A DNA stretch of 64,000 bases from an alpha proteobacterium U9-1i (GCA_000974665.1 BBSY01000002.1:186001-250000), one strand, 5' to 3'. Positions 1 to 8,470 are shown, counted from the first letter of the stretch. Program-made: numbers and translations. Notes: generated from the sequence alone by a model not told the origin.

Positions 1-109
1 GAAAGGCGCCGTCCTTGTTCAAGACGACGCCGGGCGCGACGAGACCCGCCCAGGGCAGATAATCGGAGAGTCTTGCGCCGATTTGCTTGTAGGGCCGGAG
101 ATCGAGCAT
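1..109 (-). CDS. trbE: TrbE, conjugal transfer ATPase (VirB4 family), N-terminal fragment
   Basis: Only the first 36 codons are in the window; the gene runs off the left edge. The reading begins MLDLRPYKQIGARLSDYLPW, which matches the N-terminus of TrbE/VirB4-type ATPases that energise pilus assembly and DNA transfer in type IV secretion. It starts 10 bases after trbD ends and is the last visible gene of the leftward traG-copG-trbBCDE operon. The family assignment rests on this short stretch plus gene order; the Walker motifs lie outside the window. Confidence 0.85.
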   Translation of the reverse strand, partial: MLDLRPYKQIGARLSDYLPWAGLVAPGVVLNKDGAF

Positions 110-119
110 CGGTTTCTAC

Positions 120-386
120 TCAGCTCGCGAAATAGATTGGCTTGGCGAGATGACGCGGCCAGGTTTCCAAAAACCAGGGATCGCGCGCGGCCGCCCAGGC
201 AGCGCACCCTTGCAGCACGATCCAGAGCGGCGCCCCGATGATCGGTTGCTGCAGACCGAACGCGATCGCCGCGCACACCGTGCCATTGAGAATCGCGAAA
301 CCGCGCGGCACGCCCGCCATCAGGATTGGGCGCGTGAGCGAGGTCCGAAGCGGCGTCACATAGTTTTCGGGGATGTCGTCCATCAA
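120..386 (-). CDS. trbD: TrbD, conjugal transfer inner membrane protein (VirB3 family)
   Basis: An 88-residue protein with the VirB3/TrbD pattern: a short polar N-terminus, a conserved stretch around TRPILMAGVPRGFAILN, then two closely spaced hydrophobic segments (about residues 30-45 and 50-65). It is a small inner-membrane component of the mating-pair apparatus that works with TrbE. It sits between trbC (10-base gap) and trbE (10-base gap), the standard trb order, so it is almost certainly cotranscribed with them. Confidence 0.9.
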   Translation of the reverse strand: MMDDIPENYVTPLRTSLTRPILMAGVPRGFAILNGTVCAAIAFGLQQPIIGAPLWIVLQGCAAWAAARDPWFLETWPRHLAKPIYFAS

Positions 387-396
387 CGTCGCTCCG

Positions 397-711
397 TCAG
401 ATCATCGCGCCGCCGGCAAAGCCGAAGAAGGTGAGGCCCCAGCTCACCGCCGCGAACATGATGGCGATGCCCAAGCCCGCCCAAGCGAGCTTCCTGACAC
501 CGCCGCCGCCTTCGGAAAAAGCGATGGTGACGCCGGCGATGACGATGGCGATGACGCCCGCCGCGCGCGCGACAGGACCGGTGATGGAATCGACCACCTG
601 TTCGAGCGGGCCTTCCCAGGGCATGCCCGAGCCCGCCGCATGCGCCGATGTGGCGAAGGCCATGACAATGCACGCGGCCGCTGTTGCGTGCAGAAACGCC
701 GAGACTTTCAT
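397..711 (-). CDS. trbC: TrbC, conjugal pilin (VirB2 family)
   Basis: A 104-residue prepilin. It begins MKVSAFLHATAAACIV, has a signal peptide ending near AHA (about residue 25), and then two hydrophobic segments separated by a glycine-rich turn (SEGGGGVRK), typical of the VirB2/TrbC pilin that is cleaved and polymerised into the conjugative pilus. The reading frame extends further upstream into trbB, but the ATG at 711 overlaps the trbB stop by 4 bases and gives a proper signal peptide, so it is chosen as the start. Confidence 0.92.
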   Translation of the reverse strand: MKVSAFLHATAAACIVMAFATSAHAAGSGMPWEGPLEQVVDSITGPVARAAGVIAIVIAGVTIAFSEGGGGVRKLAWAGLGIAIMFAAVSWGLTFFGFAGGAMI

Positions 712-1649
712 CTCGTCCCTCCTTTTTGGTCCCAGAGATCGATGATTTCGGTGATGGCGCGCCCGCCTTCGCGGCGCGCAATGAAGACGACCATGTCGAC
801 CGCGGAATTGATCAGCCGGGTCGGCGGTGTTGGTCTCGCTTCCATGCAGAGGTCTTCCAGGCGCGAAAGCGCATCCTCCGCCGAATTGGCGTGGAGGCTC
901 AAGAGCCCGCCCGGATGACCGGTGTTCCAAGCCTTCAACACTTCAAGCGCCGCACCATCGCGCACTTCGCCGACGACGATGCGGTCAGGACGCAGGCGCA
1001 ATGTCATCTGCACGAGATCGCGAAGGCCGATCTCAGGCGCCGTGCGCTTGGTCAGCAATTGAACTGTGTTTGGACTGGAGCATTGGAGCTCGGCCGTGTC
1101 TTCCAAGATGACGACACGGCAGCCGTCGAACGAAGGCTCCGCAAGCAACGCATTCAGAAGCGTCGTCTTGCCCGATCCCGTGCCCCCGGCGACGACGATG
1201 TTTCGGCGAAGCGCCACAGCCGACGCCAAAAGGTGTGCTTGCGCCTCCGTGGCGATGCCGGCTTCGATATAGTCATCCAGGCGATAGATAAGCCGCGGGC
1301 GTTTGCGGATGGCGAGGATCGGCGTGCTCGCGAGCGGGGGCAAGACTGCCTGCACGCGGGCGGCGCTGTCAGGCAGGATGGTTGCGAGCATCGGCCGGTC
1401 CTCGCCAACGGTCTCGCCGGCTTCGTGCGCCAGCAAACGAATGGCGGCCTCGCGGTCAGGCGCGGAGAGTGTGTAAGTGGTGCGTTCGAGCCCGCCGCCG
1501 GCGCGGTCGAACCAGATGGCGCCGTCTTCATTGACGAGCGCCTCGACGACATCATCGGCGTCGAGCGCATCGGCGATGGCCGCACCAAGCGCGCGCTGCA
1601 GAGCCGAGCGCCGGCGCGCAGCGCCAATCGAGGCGACCGCGGCGTTCAT
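708..1649 (-). CDS. trbB: TrbB, conjugal transfer ATPase (VirB11 family)
   Basis: A 313-residue hexameric-type secretion ATPase of the inner-membrane face. Walker A (GGTGSGKT) is at residues 155-162. Further on are an Asp box (ILEDTAEL) and a Walker-B-like region (PDRIVVGEVRDG), with His-rich HPGG and LHAN segments as in VirB11/PulE ATPases. The length is normal for TrbB. It overlaps the upstream RHH gene and the downstream trbC by 4 bases each, indicating translational coupling in the tra/trb operon. Confidence 0.95.
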   Translation of the reverse strand: MNAAVASIGAARRRSALQRALGAAIADALDADDVVEALVNEDGAIWFDRAGGGLERTTYTLSAPDREAAIRLLAHEAGETVGEDRPMLATILPDSAARVQAVLPPLASTPILAIRKRPRLIYRLDDYIEAGIATEAQAHLLASAVALRRNIVVAGGTGSGKTTLLNALLAEPSFDGCRVVILEDTAELQCSSPNTVQLLTKRTAPEIGLRDLVQMTLRLRPDRIVVGEVRDGAALEVLKAWNTGHPGGLLSLHANSAEDALSRLEDLCMEARPTPPTRLINSAVDMVVFIARREGGRAITEIIDLWDQKGGTR

Positions 1650-2095
1650 GTCGCGCTCTCCAGCGTTCCGCGGTGCGCCGCATCTCCGCGATTGAGCGCG
1701 GGCGTCACCAGTTCGCGCGAGGCGACGGATTTGCCGGGGCTGAGCCCTTGGGCGACAAAATCCAGAAACCGTTCAAAGCGTGCATCGGCGCTGGCAGCCG
1801 CGCTTTCTTCTAAGCTCGGATCAATCGGCGGGTTATGCTCAAGCCAGACCCGCACGAAGAGCAGCAGCACTTCTTTCAGGATGAGCGCTTCGCCGATCGC
1901 CTTGTCGAGCCGCGCATCGGTGCGAAAACGCTCGCGTTCGGCGGTGCTGGCGCTCTCAAGCGTGCGTTTATCGAAACGCGCTTTCACAGCGTCCGCGATC
2001 AGGCTCGATTCCGAACAATGCCTTTCCTTGGCAAGACCCGCGATCCGCTCTTCGAGCTCTGGCGGCAGATAGACGGTGATGCCCGATCGCGGCAT
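1646..2095 (-). CDS. Ribbon-helix-helix (CopG-like) protein of the traG-trb operon
   Basis: A 149-residue protein whose first 45 residues have a ribbon-helix-helix look: a short strand (SGITVYLPPELEERI) followed by two helices (AGLAKERHCSESSLIADAVKARF). The rest is helical, with a conserved hydrophobic stretch (EVLLLFVRVWLEHNP). RHH proteins between traG and trbB are common in alphaproteobacterial conjugative elements, where they are annotated as CopG family. A role as autoregulator or relaxosome accessory is inferred. It starts 2 bases after traG and overlaps trbB by 4 bases. It is a candidate binder of the palindromes at 4188 and 58207, which is not shown by the sequence. Confidence 0.85.
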   Translation of the reverse strand: MPRSGITVYLPPELEERIAGLAKERHCSESSLIADAVKARFDKRTLESASTAERERFRTDARLDKAIGEALILKEVLLLFVRVWLEHNPPIDPSLEESAAASADARFERFLDFVAQGLSPGKSVASRELVTPALNRGDAAHRGTLESAT

Positions 2096-2097
2096 GT

Positions 2098-4101
2098 TTA
2101 AATTCTCCGCGACCGGCGCGGCGGCGCCGGGTGTTCGGCTGGAGGCGATGCGACAGGCGGCCCACTCGCCTCGTTGTGCGCGTGCGGCGGCGGCAGAACT
2201 GCGCCGTCAGGCCCGCGGAAACCGGCGAGCGCGATCTCGGAGATCTTTCGCGGCTTGACCGCTTCGGCGTCGAAGAGATCGGGCTGGGCTTTGAGCCTCT
2301 CTTTGGCCAAGGCGGCCATCGCACGCGGCGGCGGCGAGGGCTTCGGCACGAGGCCGATGGCGCGCACGCTTTGCCAATCATGCACGATACTCAAGGTCGG
2401 ACGCGCTTTGGTCGCGGGACGTAAGCGGCGGCGAAACACTTGCTCTTCATCAAAGCGCAGTTTCTTGGCGCGAAGCGGCTTGGCGCCTGAGACGAAGATG
2501 ATCTGTTCATCGCGCGGCAGAGATCGGACTTGCGCCGGCGTCATCAGCGGGCGGCGCTCTTCGCGCAACGTCGTTGTGCCAGACGCCCACCCTAAGATCG
2601 GGCGTGGACGGCGGTGACTGACGCTTTCGCGCAGCTCCCACACCTCGCCCGCCATGCGCGAAATACGTTCGCTGGTGTCGTCGTCGGCGGCCGCGAACGC
2701 GGTTACGATGTGACAATTATCAAGGATCACATTCTCGCGGCCATAGGCCTTGGTGATGTGATGCAGCGACTGGCACACGAGCGAGGCTTTGAGGCCATAA
2801 CCCGCCATGGCGCCCATCATCACCTCGAAGAAGGGCATGCGACCAAGCATTGGAAATTCGTCGAGCAGCAACAGCATGCGATGGCGCTTTGTCCGCCCCT
2901 GCGCATCGCGGGTCTGATGCTCCATCAAAGCGCGCGCGATCTGGTTGATGAGGAGGCGCATCAGCGGCACGAGACGAAGCGCGTCCGATGGCGGGGGTTG
3001 CAAAAAGAGCGTGACCGGCTGGGCGCCGCACATGAGGTCGCCGATGCGAAAGTCAGAACGCGCGGTTTTTCGCGCCACGATCTCGTCGGCGAACAATCCG
3101 AAGAAACTCTCCGCGGTCGCCTTGATGCCGGACTGCATCCGCTCCTCGCCGGCCAGGAAGCTCTCGGCCGCGTGCAAAACTTCGGGATGAACTTCGGGCG
3201 CGCCGCTCGTGGGCGAGATGCGATGATAGACCGACTTCATCGCCTGGGCGGTGGCGTCGAGATCGCGGAGCTTCTCGCGCACCACCGCAAGCGTCTTGCG
3301 CTCAATGGGCTCGACATAGAGAACGTGGAGGATGACGCCGACCAGGACGTGCTTGGCGGAGCGGTCCCAAAAATCCTGGTGACGAGCGTCGCCTGCCGGA
3401 TCGACCAGGATCTCAACAATGTTTTGAACGTCGCGCACTTCATTGGCGCCGCGGCGCACCTCCAGAAGCGGGTTGAAGGCGTGGGAGTCTGCGTGGGTCG
3501 GCGCAAAGCGCAGCACTGGGCCCAACGTTTCGCGGAAACCGGCTGTGCCCGGAAAGCCGTGGCGCTCATCGCCGTCGGCGAGCTCGCCCTTGATGTCGAG
3601 AACTAGCGCCGAATGCGGCCAAGCCAACAAGGTCGGCACCACATGGCCCCTGCCCTTGCCCGATCGCGAGGCGCCGATCAGCAATTGATGTTCGGGGCCG
3701 TCGAAGCAGAGGATCTCGCCGTCGAGCTTGCCGAGCACGGCGCCTAAAGGCGCAAAGAGGCCACATGCCTTTGCTTCCTCGAAGTCGCCCCAGGCGCCTG
3801 GGGCGAAGGGCTTCATCTCGTGACCGCGGCGCATGATGAGCGCCATCACCGTGCAAGCGATGATGAGCCCTGCGAACATGATGAGCTCGCCGATGGCGAA
3901 GGGACCCGGATACGCCTCGCTCCAGCGCGCCTGCCAGAGAAATATTTGCCACGGGGCGTAGAGCCGTACGCCGCCGATTGCGATCACGGGATCACCCAAT
4001 GCGGGCTGATGATCGAACACGTCGGCGATGAACGAAGACGCCCAGATCAACGCCGCTGCGCTGATCGCTCCCCCCGCGCTGATCGCCATTGCGCGCCGCA
4101 T
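2098..4101 (-). CDS. traG: TraG, type IV coupling protein (VirD4 family)
   Basis: A coupling protein that links the relaxosome to the secretion channel and pumps DNA. Two N-terminal membrane helices precede the NTPase domain, which has Walker A (GASRSGKGRG, about residue 143 from this start) and Walker B (LLLLDEFP). The SQSLHHI and NCHIVTAFAA segments of TraG/VirD4 follow, then a proline-rich tail. The start is ambiguous. The open frame reaches a GTG at 4200 inside the palindrome and an ATG at 4152, but the ATG at 4101 has GGAG upstream and begins just before the first membrane helix. It heads the leftward tra/trb operon. Confidence 0.93.
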   Translation of the reverse strand: MRRAMAISAGGAISAAALIWASSFIADVFDHQPALGDPVIAIGGVRLYAPWQIFLWQARWSEAYPGPFAIGELIMFAGLIIACTVMALIMRRGHEMKPFAPGAWGDFEEAKACGLFAPLGAVLGKLDGEILCFDGPEHQLLIGASRSGKGRGHVVPTLLAWPHSALVLDIKGELADGDERHGFPGTAGFRETLGPVLRFAPTHADSHAFNPLLEVRRGANEVRDVQNIVEILVDPAGDARHQDFWDRSAKHVLVGVILHVLYVEPIERKTLAVVREKLRDLDATAQAMKSVYHRISPTSGAPEVHPEVLHAAESFLAGEERMQSGIKATAESFFGLFADEIVARKTARSDFRIGDLMCGAQPVTLFLQPPPSDALRLVPLMRLLINQIARALMEHQTRDAQGRTKRHRMLLLLDEFPMLGRMPFFEVMMGAMAGYGLKASLVCQSLHHITKAYGRENVILDNCHIVTAFAAADDDTSERISRMAGEVWELRESVSHRRPRPILGWASGTTTLREERRPLMTPAQVRSLPRDEQIIFVSGAKPLRAKKLRFDEEQVFRRRLRPATKARPTLSIVHDWQSVRAIGLVPKPSPPPRAMAALAKERLKAQPDLFDAEAVKPRKISEIALAGFRGPDGAVLPPPHAHNEASGPPVASPPAEHPAPPRRSRRI

Positions 4102-4187
4102 CGCTTCCGCTCCAATACCGGCGCGGGGTTCGTCTGATTCCGCGTCCGCCATTCGCGTGCGAGCAAGCGCGCGGCGCGCGGCGCACT

Positions 4188-4211
4188 CAATGGGTCCCAC
4201 GGGACCTATTG
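4188..4211. promoter_or_regulatory. 24-bp palindrome upstream of traG, copy 1
   Basis: Half-sites CAATGGGTCCC and GGGACCTATTG are separated by AC; only one position pair is mismatched. It lies about 77 bases upstream of the preferred traG start and overlaps the alternative GTG start at 4200. Copy 2 at 58207-58230 has the same outer sequence. The symmetry and location suggest an operator for a dimeric regulator of transfer genes. No protein partner can be named from sequence. Confidence 0.7.
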
Positions 4212-4404
4212 ATCAGTGCGAAATATTGTGATCCGTCGTCGAGAAAATCGCGCGCTTGGGGAAATGCGAACTGGCTGGCGTCCTGCAACCACGAAGCCGC
4301 GAACGGTTCCGCTTCTGACCTGTCGCTTGGTAGCGGATCATATCCACCATACGGGCCCGCGCCATTGCGTCTGCATTGATGAACGCGAGATCTGGGTATC
4401 GCGT

Positions 4405-5352
4405 TCAGTCCGGAAGACAGGCGCCGCGCGCGAGGAATCGCCCGCTGAACATGACGTGCACTGGCTCACCGCTGAAGTCTGGTTGGGGATTGACCGCCCG
4501 TTGGACGCTGACATGCAGATGCGGTTCATCAGTGGCGCCGGTATTGCCGACTTCGCCAAGGCGGACACCCATCTCGATGCGCTGGCCCGCGGACACCGCC
4601 ACTGACCCGTGTCGCAGATGCGCGAGCAGAACATCGTGTCCATCGCACCGCACGACGACATGATTGCCCGCCATGAGCGACAGATTAGGCTCGCCCGCGG
4701 GCTGATCGGCCATCCCGTCATGCGCGACAATGACTTCGCCGTTACAGGGCGAGAACACCTCGGCGCCGAATATGCGATAGGCGCTGACGGCGCGCGGCGC
4801 AGGCTGAAGCATGTACGCCGGGTGGGTTCGAAACCCCAGTCGCGACACCGCGATGAAGTCGACGCCGTAACTTTGACCACGATACGCCTCCTTGCCGGCT
4901 GCAAGGGTTTCCATGTGGAAGTTCAAGAGGGGCGATGCGCCGCCGCTGATCGCACAATATCCCCCGCCACGCAGGGGCGGCGCCAAATTGACGAAGTCAG
5001 TACTGGGCGGGGCCCGCCCAATGATCCCTTGCCAGATGAGCGCGCCGCCGACGATGAACCACACTGGTGCGCCCAACCAACGCAGCAATGTTTGTGCGGG
5101 TTCGTGCGCATGCGCGCTCCCTGCGCGGCGCCACGCACGAAGCGCGATTGCCGCGAGAACGCCCGTCGCCAGCGCGCCGAAGAGCCAGAGCGGAGGATAA
5201 ATCCAAATGCCCACGGCGGCGGCGCCAACGCAGACGAGCGCGCATGCGCCGGTGATGACGATCGCCCAGATCCGGTTTGGCGCCTTAGTCAATGCGAGCC
5301 AAAGCAAGGCGCCCGCGACCATGCCGAGTTGAAGAGTGAAGATTGCGATCAT
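4405..5352 (-). CDS. Membrane-anchored M23 (LytM-type) metallopeptidase domain protein
   Basis: A 315-residue protein with three or four N-terminal hydrophobic segments (residues 1-125) and a C-terminal LytM/M23 domain. The domain shows SYGVDFIAV, a gap, then a GNTGATDEPHLHVSV signature with the paired HxH zinc ligands. The first canonical ligand (HxxxD) is less clear, so zinc binding may be degenerate. The family cleaves peptidoglycan cross-bridges. It could serve cell-wall remodelling or the conjugation machinery: it lies upstream of traG in the same direction, but a 190-base gap and the palindrome separate them. Confidence 0.8.
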   Translation of the reverse strand: MIAIFTLQLGMVAGALLWLALTKAPNRIWAIVITGACALVCVGAAAVGIWIYPPLWLFGALATGVLAAIALRAWRRAGSAHAHEPAQTLLRWLGAPVWFIVGGALIWQGIIGRAPPSTDFVNLAPPLRGGGYCAISGGASPLLNFHMETLAAGKEAYRGQSYGVDFIAVSRLGFRTHPAYMLQPAPRAVSAYRIFGAEVFSPCNGEVIVAHDGMADQPAGEPNLSLMAGNHVVVRCDGHDVLLAHLRHGSVAVSAGQRIEMGVRLGEVGNTGATDEPHLHVSVQRAVNPQPDFSGEPVHVMFSGRFLARGACLPD

Positions 5353-6191
5353 GCCGGTCCGGCCTCGGGCGCCTGCTGAGCGATAACGGCGCGGACTGCT
5401 ACCAATACGGGAGCGGACGACGAGAACGCTTGATTGTGATCAAGGTGGGCCTTCGTGCGTAGTGTGAAGTGACGCCGAGACGAAAGGGGACCGTAACCTG
5501 AACAGTCGTGCTCGATCGGGAACGCTTCACCAACAAGACTTTGTATTATTCCAACAGCGCGGCGACGCCCCGAAGGCGTTCGGCTGACGTTTTTGAGACC
5601 GCTGGACACCGGCCGACCTTACGCGCCGGACGCTCAGCCGCGAACTGCAGCATGACCTATTTTCCACGCAAGCGAATCAGTGACGGCGGTTGATCGCAGC
5701 CAGCTGCGGGCCCCTGTTCGCTGCGGTCGAAGTAGAACCCTGTCGTGGACCGCGGCAATCTTGATGCGGCCGATCGCTAGGCCTCGCTGAATTGCAGAAA
5801 ACAGCAATCTCGCGCCCGCCGCGCGGTCGGACGCTTGCGCATGGCTTGCACGTGCGCGTGGGTGCAGCGAGAGAGCGATTGAGCCAGCTGGGCGTCACTC
5901 GAGTAGGCGGTCGCTTCGACCGCTGCCGCGCGTTTGTGTAGCCCATGACCGCAGCGGCGTTTCCGGATCGCTACGACCGTCCGCTCCCGTCGTGTGCCGA
6001 AAATCCAAGAAAAGCACGGCGCAACCCGCGTCACGCAGCCGACGCAGCGGGCACGGCCTCGCACTCCGCTCCCACCAAGCGAACGTCTTGGCGCGCCGCC
6101 GCGGCAGCGACGAAGGCTCCGGTTCACCGCGCGTTCAGCTGCTTTGCCAAATCTTGTCGCGAGAGGGAAGCATGACGGGAGCTTGTGCTTC
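5353..6191. other. 839-base stretch with no supportable gene
   Basis: Open frames exist on both strands but are Arg/Cys-rich, lack recognisable domains and mostly oppose one another. The longest (minus, 5777-6208) has low-complexity composition typical of GC-rich shadows. A short minus frame at 5349-5609 overlaps the M23 start by 4 bases but shows no recognisable feature. The promoter of the rcnB-like gene is expected at the right end. Confidence 0.5.
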
Positions 6192-6728
6192 ATGAAACGC
6201 ATCATCACGGCAGCTTTCGCGGCGGCCGCCCTCGCGGCCCCTTTGGCGGTTCCCGCCGAGGCCGCTGCGCACGAGCGCGATCGCCATTACAGCGACTACG
6301 AGCGCGACCATGACCGAGACTATCGAGATCGCCGTGGCTATCGCGAGCACGACGATTGGGACCGCGGCTATCGCGATAGCGACTGGCGCACGGATCGCTA
6401 CAGGCGAGATCTCCAGCGTGCGATCCGGCGCGGGCATTGGAATTCGCGCGCGTTCAATGGCTACACCTATCGCGGCCAATGGTTCTACGGCGCCCCGGCC
6501 GCGGCCCATTACGACGACCCCTATTACGATCTCGGTTATCGCCTCTGGCGGCGCGGCGATCGCCTGCCCTCTTACTATCGGGACCGCTACGAAGAGGTCG
6601 ACTGGCGCGATTGTGATCTCCGCGCGCCGCCGCGCGGCTATCGCTATGTTGAAGACGATCGCGGCAATTATCTTCTTGTCGCTATCGCCACAGGCGTCAT
6701 CTTGAGCGTGATCTTGGACGACAACTGA
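6192..6728 (+). CDS. RcnB-like periplasmic protein
   Basis: A 178-residue exported protein with a signal peptide (MKRIITAAFAAAALAAPLAV, cleavage near AEA, about residue 25). The middle is very rich in Asp, Arg and Tyr (repeated RDYRDRRGYR-like patterns). The C-terminal module (WRRGDRLPSYYRDR, then PPRGYRYVEDDRGNYLLVAIATGVI) is the hallmark of the RcnB family, named for a nickel/cobalt homeostasis factor. In alphaproteobacteria many such proteins have no tested metal role, so the specific function is uncertain. A strong terminator follows. Confidence 0.85.
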   Translation: MKRIITAAFAAAALAAPLAVPAEAAAHERDRHYSDYERDHDRDYRDRRGYREHDDWDRGYRDSDWRTDRYRRDLQRAIRRGHWNSRAFNGYTYRGQWFYGAPAAAHYDDPYYDLGYRLWRRGDRLPSYYRDRYEEVDWRDCDLRAPPRGYRYVEDDRGNYLLVAIATGVILSVILDDN

Positions 6729-6763
6729 GCGCAATCTCTCCTTCCTTGCAACTCACACAACTG

Positions 6764-6796
6764 AGCGCCTCGGAGCCATCTCCGGGGCGCTTTTTT
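6764..6796 (+). terminator. Rho-independent terminator after the RcnB-like gene
   Basis: A GC-rich hairpin with arms AGCGCCtCGGAG and CTCCGgGGCGCT around a CCAT loop, followed by six T residues. It ends 68 bases after the stop codon and separates the rcnB-like gene from the curli locus. Confidence 0.85.
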
Positions 6797-6946
6797 GTGC
6801 GCTCCGACTCGAGCTTTGCAATCGGCGCTGCCTCAACTGCACGCTGAGTCTTTCGTTCAAGCACCGCTCATCTCAGCCAAGACATCTTTGCACTCGTTCA
6901 AGCGTCGGTGAGGGAACGCTGCAATTGAACTTTGGGAGCTTGATCA

Positions 6947-7453
6947 ATGAAACGTTTGCTTACGGCGGTCGCCGCCGCTGCTCTGTTTGCTTCGATGGGC
7001 GCGACCGCAGCGCACGCGCAAAACCGCACCGTCGTCACCCAATCAGGATACGCCAACGCCGCCGGCCAAGCACAAACCGGCGACCGCAACGGCGCGGTCA
7101 TCAATCAACGCGGCGGGCGCCACTACGCGCGCGGCGTACAAGATGGCTACCGCAACTTCATGCGCATGGACCAATACGGCACGCGCAATCATGTCGCGAC
7201 CACCCAAGTCGGCTCGGACAATTTCTCCGCCACTGGTCAGGAAGGGCGCAATCTTCGCGCTGACACGATCCAGACCGGTCGCGGCAACGTCGCCGGCGTC
7301 GCGCAGATCGGCAATGGCAGCCGCGCCGTCACCGACCAAGACGGCGTCAACAACACCTCTGGCATCATCCAGATCGGCAACGGTCAAGATGTCGAAGTGC
7401 GCCAACGCGGCGAAGGCAACATCTCGGTCGTGGTCCAAAGCGGCTACAACTGA
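6947..7453 (+). CDS. Curlin-repeat amyloid subunit (CsgA/CsgB-like)
   Basis: A 168-residue exported protein: signal peptide (MKRLLTAVAAAALFASMG..AHA, about 24 residues), then tandem curlin-type repeats with the spacing Q-x-G-x-x-N-x-A-x-x-x-Q. Examples are VVTQSGYANAAGQAQ, AGVAQIGNGSRAVTDQ and SGIIQIGNGQDVEVRQ. These build the beta-solenoid of curli amyloid, which forms extracellular adhesive fibres and biofilm matrix. It is the first gene of a rightward locus with a CsgH-like chaperone and a second curlin protein. A strong hairpin follows the stop. Curli secretion genes (csgG, csgE, csgF) are not in the window. Confidence 0.9.
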   Translation: MKRLLTAVAAAALFASMGATAAHAQNRTVVTQSGYANAAGQAQTGDRNGAVINQRGGRHYARGVQDGYRNFMRMDQYGTRNHVATTQVGSDNFSATGQEGRNLRADTIQTGRGNVAGVAQIGNGSRAVTDQDGVNNTSGIIQIGNGQDVEVRQRGEGNISVVVQSGYN

Positions 7454-7462
7454 TCCAGGCTT

Positions 7463-7494
7463 GCGGGAAGGCGCTCCTCCTCACGCCTTCCCGC
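7463..7494 (+). terminator. Hairpin between curlin gene and csgH-like gene
   Basis: A perfect 11-bp stem (GCGGGAAGGCG with CGCCTTCCCGC) around a 10-base loop, starting 10 bases after the curlin stop. Only a weak T stretch follows (GGCTTTCCC), so it may act as an attenuator or an mRNA 3'-end stabiliser. That would let the major subunit be made in excess over the downstream chaperone. Confidence 0.65.
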
Positions 7495-7518
7495 GGCTTT
7501 CCCACGGGAGCACAAACC

Positions 7519-7998
7519 ATGTCGAAATTCTCTCTCCTCGCGATGGTCGCGATTGCGGCGCTCTCGGCTTGCTCAGCCGCAGCGCGCACCGAAGCGGAAT
7601 CCGCTGACGCCATTGCGCCCGCGCCTGTGATGGCGCAATCGATGGCGTCTGAAACCGCCGCACCCGCGCCGGCGCATGTCGAACGCGCAACTCGCGCATC
7701 GCACAATGACGCGGTGACTTGCGAAGTCCGCTCCCGCCGTTCGGCAAACGGCCTTCTCGTTCAGGCGCGCGCCTTCGCCGACCGCGATGTTTCCGGCCAG
7801 TATGATCTCGTCATCACGAAATCGGGCGCCGCCGGTTCTTCCGACATCAGTCAAAGCGGCGCGCTCGATCTTTCGGCCGGCTCGTCAGCGCTGCTTGGCG
7901 AGAGCGAGATCAGCGTCGAACGCGGCGCCCGCGTTCGCGCTACCCTAACGCTCCGCGACGACAGCGGCCAGTTGTGCCGCCGCAGCTTCAATCTCTAA
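7519..7998 (+). CDS. csgH: CsgH-like curli assembly chaperone, lipoprotein
   Basis: A 159-residue protein with a lipobox ending in Cys18 (AALSAC), an Ala-rich linker to about residue 60, then a compact domain. This contains VTCEVRSRR, GQYDLVITKSG, DISQSGALDLSAG and a final cysteine (QLCRRSFNL). The domain matches alphaproteobacterial CsgH, the functional analogue of CsgC that blocks premature curlin polymerisation in the periplasm. Two cysteines (in VTCEV and QLCRR) could form a disulfide. Its position between two curlin genes supports the call. The gene symbol is by family resemblance. Confidence 0.8.
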   Translation: MSKFSLLAMVAIAALSACSAAARTEAESADAIAPAPVMAQSMASETAAPAPAHVERATRASHNDAVTCEVRSRRSANGLLVQARAFADRDVSGQYDLVITKSGAAGSSDISQSGALDLSAGSSALLGESEISVERGARVRATLTLRDDSGQLCRRSFNL

Positions 7999-8008
7999 GG
8001 AGAGGCCG

Positions 8009-8470
8009 ATGAAACGCTCTATCCGCGCAATGATTGCGGCAGCCTCGCTGGCCGCCTTGATGGCGGGCCAAGCGCACGCCCAAGAGCGCCGTGACATCCC
8101 CGCCATGATCTATGCGGCGGCGATGAGCGCTAGTGAAAACCGCTCCAGCGTCCAACAAGAAGGGGCCAACAACGGTGCGGTGATTGCCCAGAATGGTCAG
8201 GGCAACACGGCCGGCATTCGTCAGTTCGGCCGCAACAACACCGGCGCCATTGCGCAGAACGGCAACAACAACGCGGCGTGCCTCATCCAGATCGGACGCA
8301 ATCTCGACGGGTCGATCACGCAAACCGGCGATTACAACAGTACCGGCGTCATTCAGACCCGTCGCGGCGCGACGGAAATTCCCGCCGAATTGTGCCAGGT
8401 CCGACGCGGCAACGGACGCGGCGTATTCTTGGGCGTCGCGCGCCATATTGTCCAACGCGCCAACCGCTAA
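8009..8470 (+). CDS. Second curlin-repeat protein (minor subunit/nucleator candidate)
   Basis: A 153-residue exported protein with a signal peptide (to about residue 25, AHA) and four to five curlin repeats in the middle (SSVQQEGANNGAVIAQ, AGIRQFGRNNTGAIAQ, GSITQTGDYNSTGVIQ). Two cysteines (AACLIQ, AELCQV) and a basic, repeat-free C-terminus (RRGNGRGVFLGVARHIVQR) set it apart from the first curlin gene. A basic divergent end is reminiscent of CsgB-type nucleators, so a minor or anchoring subunit is a reasonable inference. It starts 10 bases after csgH and is probably cotranscribed with it. Confidence 0.85.
   Translation: MKRSIRAMIAAASLAALMAGQAHAQERRDIPAMIYAAAMSASENRSSVQQEGANNGAVIAQNGQGNTAGIRQFGRNNTGAIAQNGNNNAACLIQIGRNLDGSITQTGDYNSTGVIQTRRGATEIPAELCQVRRGNGRGVFLGVARHIVQRANR

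Noticed and set aside
684-2072. Long plus-strand open frame opposite trbB and the RHH gene
   Set aside because: Arg/Gln-rich antisense shadow in GC-rich DNA; the minus-strand genes have clear domains and coupling.
2614-3606. Long plus-strand open frame opposite traG
   Set aside because: No domain or signal; the traG frame has Walker motifs and normal length.
5777-6208. Minus-strand frame upstream of the RcnB-like gene
   Set aside because: Cys/Arg-rich, opposes the signal peptide of the RcnB-like gene and shows no recognisable domain.
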